Program-made: the position numbers and the translations under genes | Notes under the pieces: generated by a model | Told to the model about the DNA's origin: nothing | What the model saw: only the letters and a program-made list of their open reading frames with translations | Database searches by the model: none | Shown here: one piece after another, positions 1-7,611 of the stretch | Layout: every line of letters begins with the position of its first letter | How positions within the stretch are numbered: the stretch's first letter is position 1 | Assembly (NCBI GenBank): GCA_963724195.1 | Contig: CAVRTQ010000022.1 | Location: forward strand, 186,001-250,000 | DNA: 64,000 nucleotides | Direction of reading: 5' to 3' | Origin: Solirubrobacter sp963724195 | Lineage (GTDB): Bacteria; Actinomycetota; Thermoleophilia; Solirubrobacterales; Solirubrobacteraceae

Positions 1-1
1 G

Positions 2-577
2 CTGTTCTGCGGCATGGCCTGCGTCACCTCGTGCTCGCGGATGATGTACGCGTTCTCGCGCGACCGCGCGGTGCCCGGCTGGCAGCTGTGGACGCGGCTG
101 AACCACCACCGCGTGCCGGCCTACGCCGTCATCGCCTCCTGCGTCGCCGCGCTGGTGATGACACTGCCCGCGCTCGAGGGTGACGAGGCGGGCGCACCGT
201 ACGCGTTCTTCGCGGTGGTGTCCATCTGTGTCATCGGGTTGTACATCGCGTACGTGATGCCGGTGTACCTGCGCTGGCGGATGGGTGACGCGTTCGAGCC
301 GGGGCCGTGGACGCTCGGCAAGAAGTACAAGTGGGTGAATCCGATGGCGATCGTGTGGGTGGCGATCTGCGTGATCATCTTCTGCCTGCCGTTCACTCCC
401 GCCGGCGTGCCGTGGCGTGACGAGTTCGACATCCGCTATGTGAACTACGCGCCGATCACCGTCGGCGTCGTGTTGCTGATCGTCGGCCTGTGGTGGACGT
501 TGAGGGCCAAGCACACGTTCAAGGGACCGGTTCGCACGGTGGAGTTCGCCGACGACGGTGTCGGGGTCGATGAGTAG
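2..577 (+). CDS. APC-type amino acid permease, C-terminal part (5' end outside window)
   Basis: Partial integral membrane transporter: the frame is open from base 2 to TAG at 575-577, leaving 191 residues. About four hydrophobic segments are visible, separated by short polar loops, including one around YAFFAVVSICVIGLYIAYVM and one around AITVGVVLLIVGLW-like sequence near the end. The stretch SRMMYAFSRDRAVPGW and the conserved intracellular loop before the last helices are typical of amino acid/polyamine APC permeases. The last residues are a charged cytoplasmic tail. The following PuuD-like gene overlaps its end by 8 bases, suggesting one operon for uptake and breakdown of an amino acid or gamma-glutamylated amine. 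The substrate cannot be told from this fragment. Confidence 0.85.
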   Translation: MFCGMACVTSCSRMMYAFSRDRAVPGWQLWTRLNHHRVPAYAVIASCVAALVMTLPALEGDEAGAPYAFFAVVSICVIGLYIAYVMPVYLRWRMGDAFEPGPWTLGKKYKWVNPMAIVWVAICVIIFCLPFTPAGVPWRDEFDIRYVNYAPITVGVVLLIVGLWWTLRAKHTFKGPVRTVEFADDGVGVDE

Positions 578-1223
578 ACCGATCATCGGCGTGTGCGCGG
601 CGGTGGAGCGCGCGCGCTGGAGTGTGTGGGACGACGAGGCGGTGCTGCTCCCGCGCGGGTACGTCGATGCCGTGCAACGCGCGGGCGGCCTCGCGATCCT
701 GCTCCCGCCCGACGAGCATCCGGAGGAGGTCCTCGCGCTGCTGGACGGCGTGATCCTCGCGGGCGGCGCCGACTACGGCGAGCGCCCGGACCGCGACGCG
801 TTCGAGATCGCGCTCGGCCTGGCGGCGATGGAGCGCGACGTCCCACTGCTCGGCGTGTGCCGCGGGATGCAGCTGATGAACCTCGCCCGCGGCGGGACGC
901 TCATTCAGCACCTGCCGGACGTGCTCGGGCACGAGGACCACCGCGCCGTGCCGGGTGCGTTCGGCGACCACGACGTGCGGCTGGTCGAGGGATCGCTCGC
1001 TGCCCGTGCCGCCGGCGCGACGTCACATCCGACGAAATCGCATCACCATCAAGGCGTGAACGAGATCGGGGAGGGCTTCGACGTGACGGGCCGGGCGACC
1101 GTGGACGAGTTGGTGGAAGCGATCGAGGACCCGACGCGCCGGTTCGCGCTCGGCGTCCAGTGGCACCCCGAGGCCTCCGGCGGCGAGGAGATCGCCGCGC
1201 TGGTCGAGGCGGCGCGGTCATGA
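570..1223 (+). CDS. Gamma-glutamyl-gamma-aminobutyrate hydrolase-like class I amidotransferase
   Basis: A 217-residue cytoplasmic enzyme of the peptidase C26/PuuD family, which hydrolyses gamma-glutamyl amide bonds, for example in putrescine breakdown. The catalytic set is visible: the nucleophile in GVCRGMQLMN, and the His and Glu in GVQWHPEAS. HHHQGVNE is the substrate-side loop usual in PuuD. Length fits the family (220-250). ATG at 570 is preferred to GTG at 558 because it starts directly with the conserved RPIIGV strand and overlaps the permease stop by 8 bases. The next gene starts in an ATGA overlap at 1220. With the permease and SDR this looks like a catabolic operon for glutamylated amines; the exact substrate is inferred. 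Confidence 0.85.
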   Translation: MSRPIIGVCAAVERARWSVWDDEAVLLPRGYVDAVQRAGGLAILLPPDEHPEEVLALLDGVILAGGADYGERPDRDAFEIALGLAAMERDVPLLGVCRGMQLMNLARGGTLIQHLPDVLGHEDHRAVPGAFGDHDVRLVEGSLAARAAGATSHPTKSHHHQGVNEIGEGFDVTGRATVDELVEAIEDPTRRFALGVQWHPEASGGEEIAALVEAARS

Positions 1224-1972
1224 CCCCCGGACGGCTGGACGGCAAGGTCTGCGTGATCACCGGCGCCGCGGGCGGCATCGGCGCCGCGTCGGCCGCCATC
1301 TTCCGCGCCGAGGGCGCCGCCGTCATCGGCGTCGACCTGCGCGACGACTTCGACGGCGTGGACCTCGCGCTGGCCGCCGACGTGGCCGACGAGGCAGCCG
1401 TGATCGCGGTCATGAAGCGCGCCCGCGAGGAATACGGCCGCATCGACGTGCTCTTCAACAACGCCGGCATCTCCCCCGACGACGACGTGTCCGTGCTGGA
1501 CACGACGCTCGAGGCCTGGCAGCGCGTGCAGGACGTGAACCTGCGCAGCGTCTTCCTGTGCTGCAAGCACGGCATCCCGCACCTGCTCGACACGGGCGGC
1601 GGCTCGGTGATCAACACCGCCTCCTTCGTGGCCGTGATGGGCGCGGCCACCTCGCAGATCTCCTACACCGCCTCCAAGGGCGCCGTCCTGGCCCTGTCGC
1701 GTGAGCTCGGCGTGGAGTTCGCCCGCCGCGGCGTGCGCGTGAACGCGCTCTGCCCCGGCCCGGTCGACACGCCGCTGCTCCGAGAGCTCTACGCGAGCGA
1801 CCCGGCCAAGGCCGCCCGGCGGTTGATCCACCTGCCGATGGGCCGCTTCGCCGACGCGCGGGAGATCGCCAAGGCCGCGCTGTTCCTGGCCTCAGACGAC
1901 TCCTCGTACGTGACCGCCTCGACGTTCATGGTCGACGGCGGCCTGTCGGGCGCATACGTCACGCCTGAGTGA
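1220..1972 (+). CDS. SDR-family NAD(P)-dependent oxidoreductase
   Basis: A 250-residue classical short-chain dehydrogenase/reductase. Cofactor-binding TGAAGGIG is near residue 16, NNAG near 85, and the catalytic Tyr-Lys are in SYTASKG near 155. The C-terminal MVDGGLSGAY is the usual closing motif (normally FVDGG). The Asp at the end of the second strand (GVDLRDD) suggests NAD rather than NADP. ATG at 1220 overlaps the hydrolase stop as ATGA, so translation is probably coupled. In this setting it may oxidise an alcohol or aldehyde product of the permease/PuuD pathway, but SDR substrate cannot be read from sequence. Confidence 0.88.
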   Translation: MTPGRLDGKVCVITGAAGGIGAASAAIFRAEGAAVIGVDLRDDFDGVDLALAADVADEAAVIAVMKRAREEYGRIDVLFNNAGISPDDDVSVLDTTLEAWQRVQDVNLRSVFLCCKHGIPHLLDTGGGSVINTASFVAVMGAATSQISYTASKGAVLALSRELGVEFARRGVRVNALCPGPVDTPLLRELYASDPAKAARRLIHLPMGRFADAREIAKAALFLASDDSSYVTASTFMVDGGLSGAYVTPE

Positions 1973-2114
1973 ATTGACTCGAGGGCGTCAACGCGGAGCG
2001 CACCGGGCGGATCGGGCCGCGCAGCGCGGGGCATTGCGCCAGTAGACCCGAAACGAGCGCGTTGTCGATCGGTACTTCCCCCACGGGCACGCGAACACAG
2101 ATAGCGTGGGCCCC

Positions 2115-3203
2115 ATGTCCAGGGTCTTTCTCGCGCTCATCGGCGCCTGTCTGCTAGTTCCCTCCTCGGCTCAAGCCCAGGAGATCACGGTCATGACGCG
2201 CAACCTGTTCCTCGGCGCAGACCTCGCGCCGGCGATCAACGCGCCCGGCATCCCGGAGGCGATCAACGGGGCGGGGACGGTGTGGAACGAGCTGCAGGCG
2301 ACGAAGTTCCCCGAGCGCGCCGTCCCGCTCGCGAAGGAGATCAAGGCCTCCAAGGCCGACCTCGTCGGGCTGCAGGAAGTGGCGCTCTGGCACGTGCAGC
2401 AGCCGTCGGACGGCGGCGCGCCGCCGATCAGCCCGGTCGCGGGTGCGCAGCCGGCCACCACGGTCGCGTTCGACTTCCTCGCGCTGCTGCAGGCGCAGCT
2501 CGGCACCTCCTACCGCGTGGTGGTGGTCAACGAGGAGTTCAAGGCGGAGCTACCCGTGAATGCGGACGGCAACGTCGCGACCGGCACCGGTCCGCTGGCG
2601 GGCTTCGGCGCGGACCTGGACGCGCGGCTGACGATGCGCGACGTGATCCTCGTGCGCAAGGGGTCGAAGGTGAAGCTCGGCAAGACGCGTACGGGCCACT
2701 TCAAGACCCGCTACGAACCGAACGTCGGCGGGCTCAAGATCCCGGTCGATCGCGGCTGGACGTCGGTGGAGGCGCGTCTCGGGAAGCGCAAGTTCCGGTT
2801 CGTCAACACGCACCTGGAAGCGTTCGGGGACACGAAGATCCGCCAGGCGCAGGCCAAGGAGCTGATGGCCGGGCCGCTGAAGACGAAGACGCAGGTCGTG
2901 CTCGTCGGCGATCTCAACTCGGGGATCGCGCGCCACAACCAGCCGGAGAAGCCGGGCGACGACCTCGCGTTCAAGGCACTCAAGGGCTTCAAGGACAACG
3001 GCGCCCGCCAGTCCTGCTGCTTCTCCAGCCTCACCGACCCGCGGGCGGTGCTCGATCACACCGTCGATCACGTGCTCACCAAGCCGGGCCTGAAGACCGT
3101 CCGGGCACGGGTCACGGGCAACGACGCGGGCGAGCGCACGGCCTCCGGGTTGTGGCCGTCCGACCACGGTGGCGTGATCAGCCGGTTGCGCCTGCGTGGC
3201 TAA
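2115..3203 (+). CDS. Secreted endonuclease/exonuclease/phosphatase-fold protein
   Basis: A 362-residue exported protein. Residues 1-22 are a Sec signal peptide with an AQAQ-type cleavage site. The rest is an EEP-fold hydrolase (DNase I, sphingomyelinase and inositol-phosphatase fold): MTRNLFLGADLAP at the start, metal-binding Glu in LQEV near residue 91, Asp/Asn in LVGDLNSG near 265, and the closing SDHGGV near 350. All EEP active-site elements are present. The substrate (nucleic acid, phospholipid or sugar phosphate) is unknown. ATG at 2115 is preferred to GTG at 2106 as it gives the normal short signal peptide. It sits 142 bases after the SDR gene, so likely has its own promoter. Confidence 0.85.
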   Translation: MSRVFLALIGACLLVPSSAQAQEITVMTRNLFLGADLAPAINAPGIPEAINGAGTVWNELQATKFPERAVPLAKEIKASKADLVGLQEVALWHVQQPSDGGAPPISPVAGAQPATTVAFDFLALLQAQLGTSYRVVVVNEEFKAELPVNADGNVATGTGPLAGFGADLDARLTMRDVILVRKGSKVKLGKTRTGHFKTRYEPNVGGLKIPVDRGWTSVEARLGKRKFRFVNTHLEAFGDTKIRQAQAKELMAGPLKTKTQVVLVGDLNSGIARHNQPEKPGDDLAFKALKGFKDNGARQSCCFSSLTDPRAVLDHTVDHVLTKPGLKTVRARVTGNDAGERTASGLWPSDHGGVISRLRLRG

Positions 3204-4380
3204 AGCCTTACCTTCACCCCAAGTGACCCTGTTCGAGGCGGCGAAGGCCGGGGACTCCAGCGCGGTCGAAGCGTTGCTGCGCGATGGCGCCGACGTCAAC
3301 GCGCGCGAGTCCGAAGACCACACATACGCACTGCACTGGGCGGCGGCGTCCGGACACCTCGAGGTCGTCCGGTTGCTCGTCGACGCCGGCGGCGACGTTC
3401 ACGGCGAAGGCGACGACCATGCGCTCGGCGTGATCGGCTGGGCGACCTGCTGGGAGCCCACGCAGCCGGAGATCGCGGAGTTCCTCGTGAGCCGTGGCGC
3501 GCGCCACCACATCTTCTCCGCGCTCGCGCTCGGGCTGGAAGAGCGGGTCCGCGCGATCGTCGCCGAGGACCCGAGCGCGCTCAACCGGCGCATGAGCCGC
3601 AACGAGGACCATCGGCTCCCGCTGCACTTCGCCGTCGGCCGCGGCCTCGCGAGCATGGTCGAGCTCCTGATCGAGCTCGGTGCCGACCCGCTCGCGGTCG
3701 ACGTCAACGGGCACTTCGCGGCCACCTACGCGCGCACCCCCGACGTCGACCTGGCCGCGATGCGGGCCATCCACGCGTTGGGCAAGGCCGAGCTCGTCAG
3801 TGCGCAGCGCGGCTCCCGCGCGGTGCGCGGGCAGCCCATCGACGTGCTCGCCGCGCTCAGCGTCGGCGATCGCGACGCCGCCGAGCGCTTCGCCGGCGCC
3901 ATCGGCCCCGGCGAGCTGCACCTCATGGCCAAGCGCGGGCACACCGAGGCCGCGCGTTGGCTGCTGGAGCACGGCGCGGATCCGAACGCCGTGTGGAGCC
4001 ACTTCGGCGTGTACGTGCGGCCGCTGCAGTTGGCCACGCGCTACGGGCACGAAGACGTCGCAACCGTCCTGCTGGACGCCGGCGCCGATCCCGCCGGCCG
4101 TGAGCCTGAGGAGGTGAACGTCCCGTTGCTTGGTTCCACCGATGAGCCCGAGACCGTCAGCGTCGTGCTCGAGATCCACGAGCACGACCCGCATATCTCC
4201 GAGCTCCTCAACGCGTTCGAGGACGGCTGGGTCCAAGGCATCACGAGCCGCTCAGGCGTCGTCCGGCTCGAGCTGGAGACACCCGGCGGCACGTGGGGCG
4301 CGGCGGTCACCCTCGTCGAAGGCCGGCTCGAGCGCCTGCCGTTCGACTGGCGCTCACACGCGCACTGCCTCCGGCCCTAG
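3196..4380 (+). CDS. Ankyrin repeat protein
   Basis: A 394-residue cytoplasmic protein. The N-terminal two thirds hold ankyrin repeats with recognisable pieces such as LFEAAKAGDSSAVEALL, ALHWAAASGHLEVVRLLVDA, PLHFAVGRGLASMVELL and PLQLATRYGHEDVATVLLDA, each with the G-H/L-E helix-turn pattern. Roughly the last 85 residues (PLLGSTDEPETVSVVL onward) form a separate domain I do not recognise. GTG at 3196 overlaps the previous stop by 8 bases; GTG at 3223 is an equally possible start, and neither has a clear ribosome binding site. The gene is convergent with the following VOC gene, whose stop overlaps this one by 4 bases. Function is presumably protein-protein contact. Confidence 0.8.
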   Translation: MAKALPSPQVTLFEAAKAGDSSAVEALLRDGADVNARESEDHTYALHWAAASGHLEVVRLLVDAGGDVHGEGDDHALGVIGWATCWEPTQPEIAEFLVSRGARHHIFSALALGLEERVRAIVAEDPSALNRRMSRNEDHRLPLHFAVGRGLASMVELLIELGADPLAVDVNGHFAATYARTPDVDLAAMRAIHALGKAELVSAQRGSRAVRGQPIDVLAALSVGDRDAAERFAGAIGPGELHLMAKRGHTEAARWLLEHGADPNAVWSHFGVYVRPLQLATRYGHEDVATVLLDAGADPAGREPEEVNVPLLGSTDEPETVSVVLEIHEHDPHISELLNAFEDGWVQGITSRSGVVRLELETPGGTWGAAVTLVEGRLERLPFDWRSHAHCLRP

Positions 4381-4745
4381 CGCGGCGGGAGCTCCTGCAC
4401 TGACCAGGCGTTCCCGTCGGGGTCCGCGAAGAACGTGAACTTGCCCCACGGGAACTCCTGGACGTCGCTGACCTCGACGCCCCGCCCCTTGAGGTCGGCG
4501 TACGCGGCTTCGATGTCGGCGACCACGAGCTGCAGACCCTTCACCGACCCCGGCTCGGTCTCCACGAGCCCGTGCCCGATCGCGATCGAGCACGCCGAGC
4601 CGGGAGGCGTGAGCTGCACGAACCGCAGGTTCTCGTTGACTCGGTGGTCGTGGTCGACGTTGAAACCGACGACGTCGGCGTAGAACGCCTTGGCGCGGTC
4701 GACATCGGAGACGGGCACGGCGATCAGCTCGAGCTTGTAGTCCAT
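4377..4745 (-). CDS. VOC-family (glyoxalase/bleomycin resistance fold) protein
   Basis: A 122-residue single VOC-domain protein. It has the paired beta-alpha-beta-beta-beta modules: MDYKLELIAVPVSDVDRAK at the start and FADPDGNAWSVQE at the end, the latter being the standard closing strand with the metal-ligand Glu position. Similar proteins include small lyases, dioxygenases and antibiotic-binding proteins; nothing here identifies a substrate. ATG at 4745 is preferred to upstream GTG codons. It is divergent from the YCII/sigma locus, with the sigma-type promoter at 4799-4827 between them, but that promoter points away from this gene. Confidence 0.82.
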   Translation of the reverse strand: MDYKLELIAVPVSDVDRAKAFYADVVGFNVDHDHRVNENLRFVQLTPPGSACSIAIGHGLVETEPGSVKGLQLVVADIEAAYADLKGRGVEVSDVQEFPWGKFTFFADPDGNAWSVQELPPR

Positions 4746-4798
4746 GTCCACCAATCTACGGACGTGTTGCGGTCAGCTTCTGTCCTCAACTCACGAGC

Positions 4799-4827
4799 TG
4801 TCCAAATGGCTCCGCGTGCGACGACGT
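4799..4827 (+). promoter_or_regulatory. Predicted ECF-sigma promoter of the YCII/sigma locus
   Basis: TGTCCA at 4799-4804 and CGACGT at 4822-4827 with a 17-base spacer, followed three bases later by GTTGAG. The same elements with the same spacing recur at 6542-6570. ECF42 sigma factors are reported to use a TGTC-type -35 and a CGA/CGTC-type -10, which fits. The ATG of the YCII gene is 33 bases downstream, with GGAGGGGA as ribosome binding site. This suggests autoregulation. Confidence 0.65.
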
Positions 4828-4859
4828 ACCGTTGAGACCACGAACGGATGGAGGGGACG

Positions 4860-5271
4860 ATGGCGCAGTACATGCTGCTCGTGTATCAACCCGAGGCGGA
4901 TGAGGCGGAGCAGGCGCGAGCGGGAGGCGGAGCTGCCCTTGTTCGTCGAGCTGCACCGCAGCCTGCGCGAAGCCGGGCTGCTGGTCGGCGTGCAACGGCT
5001 GCGCTCGGTCGAGAGCGCGACCTCCGTCCGCGTGCGTGGCGATACGACAGAGATCACCGACGGCCCCTTCGCGGTGACCAAGGAGGTCCTGGCCGGCTAC
5101 TACGTGCTCGACTGCGCCGATCTGGACGAAGCGCTCGCGCAGGCCGCGCGGCTGCCCGTCGCCCGGTGGGGCACCGTCGAGGTGCGGCCGCTGATGCCCG
5201 CCGAGGAATGGGTGCAGCGGGCCCGTGACGCCGGCGCCGACGTTCCGGACGACGGCGGTGAACGACCTGGC
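4860..5271 (+). CDS. YCII/DGPF-domain segment, frame-broken, joined to the sigma factor
   Basis: The first 20 residues from ATG 4860 (MAQYMLLVYQPEADEAEQ) read as a normal YCII/DGPF protein. The frame then shifts near 4915-4920 and the rest of the domain continues in the next frame: LPLFVELHRSLREAG, VRVRGDTTEITDGPFAVTK with the name-giving DGPF motif, and GYYVLDCADLDEALAQAA, ending at VEVRPLM. One extra base explains the shift. After the domain the same frame runs without a stop through a 30-residue linker into the sigma factor, so the corrected product would be a roughly 558-residue YCII-sigma fusion. DGPF proteins are normally separate genes beside ECF42 sigma factors; their function is unknown. 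Confidence 0.7.
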
Positions 5272-6537
5272 GTGAGCGGTGCCGGCCCTCAGCCGGCCGA
5301 TCCGGTCGCGTCCGCCCTCACGCGCGCCTTCCGCGAGGAGCGCACGGTCGTGCTGGCGACGCTCATCCGGCAGGCCGGGGACTTCCAGGTCGCCGAGGAC
5401 GCGGTCCAGGACGCCTTCGAGGCGGCGGTCGCGGTGTGGCAGCGCGACGGGGTGCCCGCGAACCCGGGCGCGTGGCTCACGACCGCCGCGCGGCGGCGGG
5501 CGATCGACCGTCTGCGTCGCAACCGGTCGGTGGCCGACCGCGCCGAGCGCCTGGCCGAGTTGACCCGTCTGAGCGCCCACGAGGAACCGGCCATGGACGA
5601 CGAGAGCGCGATTGTCGACGACCGGCTGCGGCTGATCTTCACCTGCTGCCATCCGGCCTTGGACCCGTCGGCCCGCGTGGCCCTCACGCTGCGTGCGCTC
5701 GGCGGCATGACGACCGGGGAGATCGCCCGCGCGTTCCTCGTCGCCGAGCCGACGATGGGCAAGCGCATCGTGCGCGCCAAGCGCAAGATCGCCGACGCGC
5801 ACATCCCGTACCGGATTCCTCGGGACGAGGACCTGCCGGAGCGCCTCCACGGCGTGCTTCGCGTCGTGTATCTGATCTTCAACGAGGGCTACGCAGCGTC
5901 CGAGGGCGACCGCCTGATCCGCGAGGAGCTCTGCGACGAAGCGATCCGCCTCGGGGAGCTGCTGTCGCGGCTGATGCCCGACGACGCCGAGGTGGCCGGC
6001 CTCCTCGCGCTGATGCTGCTCCACGACGCACGGCGCGCTGCCCGCGTGGACGCCGCCGGGCGCTGGGTCGCCCTCGAGGCGCAGGACCGCTCGCGCTGGG
6101 ACCAGGCCCGCCTGCGCGCGGGGCTCACGCAGCTGGAGCGGGCCGTGCGCCTCCGAAGCCCGGGCGAGTACCAGCTGCAGGCCGCGATCACCGCCGTGCA
6201 CATCCAGGCCCCCGACGCCGAATCCACGGACTGGGCGCAGATCGCCACCTTGTACGGCGCGCTGGCCCAGCTCAGCCGCTCCCCGGTGGTCGAGCTCAAC
6301 CGCGCGGTCGCCGTCGGGTTCGCCGACGGTCCCACCGCCGGCCTCGCCCTGATCGAGCCGCTGCTCGGCGACCCTCGGCTCGAGCGCTACCAACCGCTGC
6401 ACGCCGCGCACGCCGAGTTGCTGGCGCGCGCGGACGACACCGTCGGCGCCGCCCAGGCGTACGCGCGGGCCATCGCGCTCACCACCAACGCCGTCGAACG
6501 GGCCGAGCTCGAGCGCCGGCGCGAAGCGCTCCGCTGA
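5272..6537 (+). CDS. ECF sigma factor, ECF42-like, with C-terminal TPR-like extension
   Basis: A 421-residue protein if started at GTG 5272, the usual length for this group. Region sigma2 spans about residues 10-85 (FQVAEDAVQDAFEAAVAVW, then WLTTAARRRAIDRLRR). Region sigma4 spans about 115-175 (LTLRALGGMTTGEIARAFLV, then MGKRIVRAKRKI). The remaining 240 residues are an all-helical extension (LPERLHGVLRVVYLIFNEGY, SPVVELNRAVAVGFADGP), the DUF6596/TPR-like module of ECF42. No anti-sigma gene is adjacent; in this group control is thought to run through the extension. The frame is open upstream into the YCII domain, so 5272 may be internal to a fusion. Likely targets: its own promoter and that of DUF899. 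Confidence 0.88.
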   Translation: MSGAGPQPADPVASALTRAFREERTVVLATLIRQAGDFQVAEDAVQDAFEAAVAVWQRDGVPANPGAWLTTAARRRAIDRLRRNRSVADRAERLAELTRLSAHEEPAMDDESAIVDDRLRLIFTCCHPALDPSARVALTLRALGGMTTGEIARAFLVAEPTMGKRIVRAKRKIADAHIPYRIPRDEDLPERLHGVLRVVYLIFNEGYAASEGDRLIREELCDEAIRLGELLSRLMPDDAEVAGLLALMLLHDARRAARVDAAGRWVALEAQDRSRWDQARLRAGLTQLERAVRLRSPGEYQLQAAITAVHIQAPDAESTDWAQIATLYGALAQLSRSPVVELNRAVAVGFADGPTAGLALIEPLLGDPRLERYQPLHAAHAELLARADDTVGAAQAYARAIALTTNAVERAELERRREALR

Positions 6538-6541
6538 CCGC

Positions 6542-6570
6542 TGTCCAAAACGCGAATCCGGCTGCGACGT
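6542..6570 (+). promoter_or_regulatory. Predicted ECF-sigma promoter of the DUF899 gene
   Basis: TGTCCA at 6542-6547, 17-base spacer, CGACGT at 6565-6570, then GTTGAG three bases later. Hexamers, spacing and the downstream GTTGAG are identical to the element at 4799-4827, while the spacer differs, which argues for selection on the promoter. The DUF899 ATG lies 49 bases downstream. Confidence 0.65.
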
Positions 6571-6619
6571 CTGGTTGAGGCCGCCGATCCCGGCGACGAC
6601 ATCGACCAGGAGAAACGCG

Positions 6620-7381
6620 ATGACCGATTTCGACATGACCACGCCCCCGCGCGTGTCCGCCGAGGAGTGGGAGGCCGCGCGCAAAGCGCTGCTGGTCGAG
6701 GAGAAGGCGCACACCCGCGCCCGCGACGCGCTGGCGGCCAAGCGCCGGCGGATGCCGTGGACGCCGGTGGACAAGCCGTACACGTTCGAGGGTCCGAACG
6801 GGCCGATGACGTTGCTCGACCTCTTCGACGGCCGCCGTCAGCTGATCATCTACCGGTTCTTCTACGAGCCCGGTGTCGGCGGCTGGCCGGAGCGCGGCTG
6901 CCCCGGCTGCTCGCTGATGGCCGATCAGGTCGCCCACCTGGGGCATCTGCACGCTCGCCACACCACGTACGCCCGGGTGTCGCGCGCGCCACAGGCCGAC
7001 ATCGCGCGCCTGCAGGAGCGGATGGGCTGGGACGGACCGTGGTACACGCTCACCGACGACTTCGACGTCGACTTCGGCGTCGACGAGTGGCACGGCACGA
7101 ACGCCTTCATCCGCGACGGCGACCAGGTCTTCCGCACCTACTTCGTCAACAGCCGGGGCGACGAGGCCCTGGGCAGCACCTGGAGCTACCTCGACCTCAC
7201 CGCGCTCGGACGTCAGGAGGACTGGGAGGACTCGCCCGAGGGGTACCCGCAGACCCGCGCGTACGAGTGGTGGCGTCGCCATGACGACTACGAGGCCGAC
7301 GTGGATCCGTGGGAGGGGCAGCTGGACGCGAAGCTCGCCGCCAACCGCGAGCACGCGCTGCGCTCGGCGGGGAACGGCTGA
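6620..7381 (+). CDS. DUF899 thioredoxin-like family protein
   Basis: A 253-residue cytoplasmic protein of the DUF899 family, a thioredoxin-fold group of unknown reaction. Typical family blocks are present: VSAEEWEAARKALLVEEKAHTR-like opening helix, RRRMPWTPVDKPYTF, LLDLFDGRRQLIIYRFFY, and GCPGCSLMADQVAHL, whose CPGC resembles a thioredoxin CxxC. FRTYFVNSRGDEALGSTWSY and a C-terminal YEWWRRHDDY follow. ATG at 6620 has AGGAGA ten bases upstream. It follows the sigma gene by 82 bases and carries an identical ECF promoter, so it is probably a sigma target. The next small gene starts in an ATGA overlap at 7381. Confidence 0.88.
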   Translation: MTDFDMTTPPRVSAEEWEAARKALLVEEKAHTRARDALAAKRRRMPWTPVDKPYTFEGPNGPMTLLDLFDGRRQLIIYRFFYEPGVGGWPERGCPGCSLMADQVAHLGHLHARHTTYARVSRAPQADIARLQERMGWDGPWYTLTDDFDVDFGVDEWHGTNAFIRDGDQVFRTYFVNSRGDEALGSTWSYLDLTALGRQEDWEDSPEGYPQTRAYEWWRRHDDYEADVDPWEGQLDAKLAANREHALRSAGNG

Positions 7382-7611
7382 TGACCGTGCTCGCGCACGT
7401 CGGCGGGATGCCGCTCGAGGAGGCGCTGCTCTCGCTCGGCTCGGCCGGTTCCAGCCTCCTCGTGGCGCGGGTGTGGCTCCAGCGCGTGTACCTGCGCGTG
7501 GGCCGGCGTCACTCGGTGAGCTCGGCCGCCTCCAACCACGCGGCCTCGAGCGTCTCGCGCTCGGCGGCCAGCGCGGCGAGGTCGGCCTGGAGCTCGCGGA
7601 GGCGGCCGTAG
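7381..7611 (+). CDS. Small predicted membrane protein
   Basis: An unrecognised 76-codon frame whose ATG overlaps the DUF899 stop as ATGA. The first 43 residues look genuine: MTVLAHVGGMPLEEALLSL, a hydrophobic stretch GSAGSSLLVARVWLQRVYL, then basic VGRRH. I have the impression of similar 40-50-residue single-helix proteins in related actinobacteria, but cannot confirm it. The rest of the frame overlaps the end of the convergent ABC-F gene by 103 bases and looks like antisense low-complexity sequence, so a missing stop near 7510 is possible. Expression would depend on coupling to DUF899. Confidence 0.5.
   Translation: MTVLAHVGGMPLEEALLSLGSAGSSLLVARVWLQRVYLRVGRRHSVSSAASNHAASSVSRSAASAARSAWSSRRRP

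Noticed and set aside
4744..4860. Upstream start of the sigma reading frame at 4744
   Set aside because: The translation before the YCII domain is not protein-like and would run through the ECF promoter; ATG 4860 with a good ribosome binding site starts the domain.
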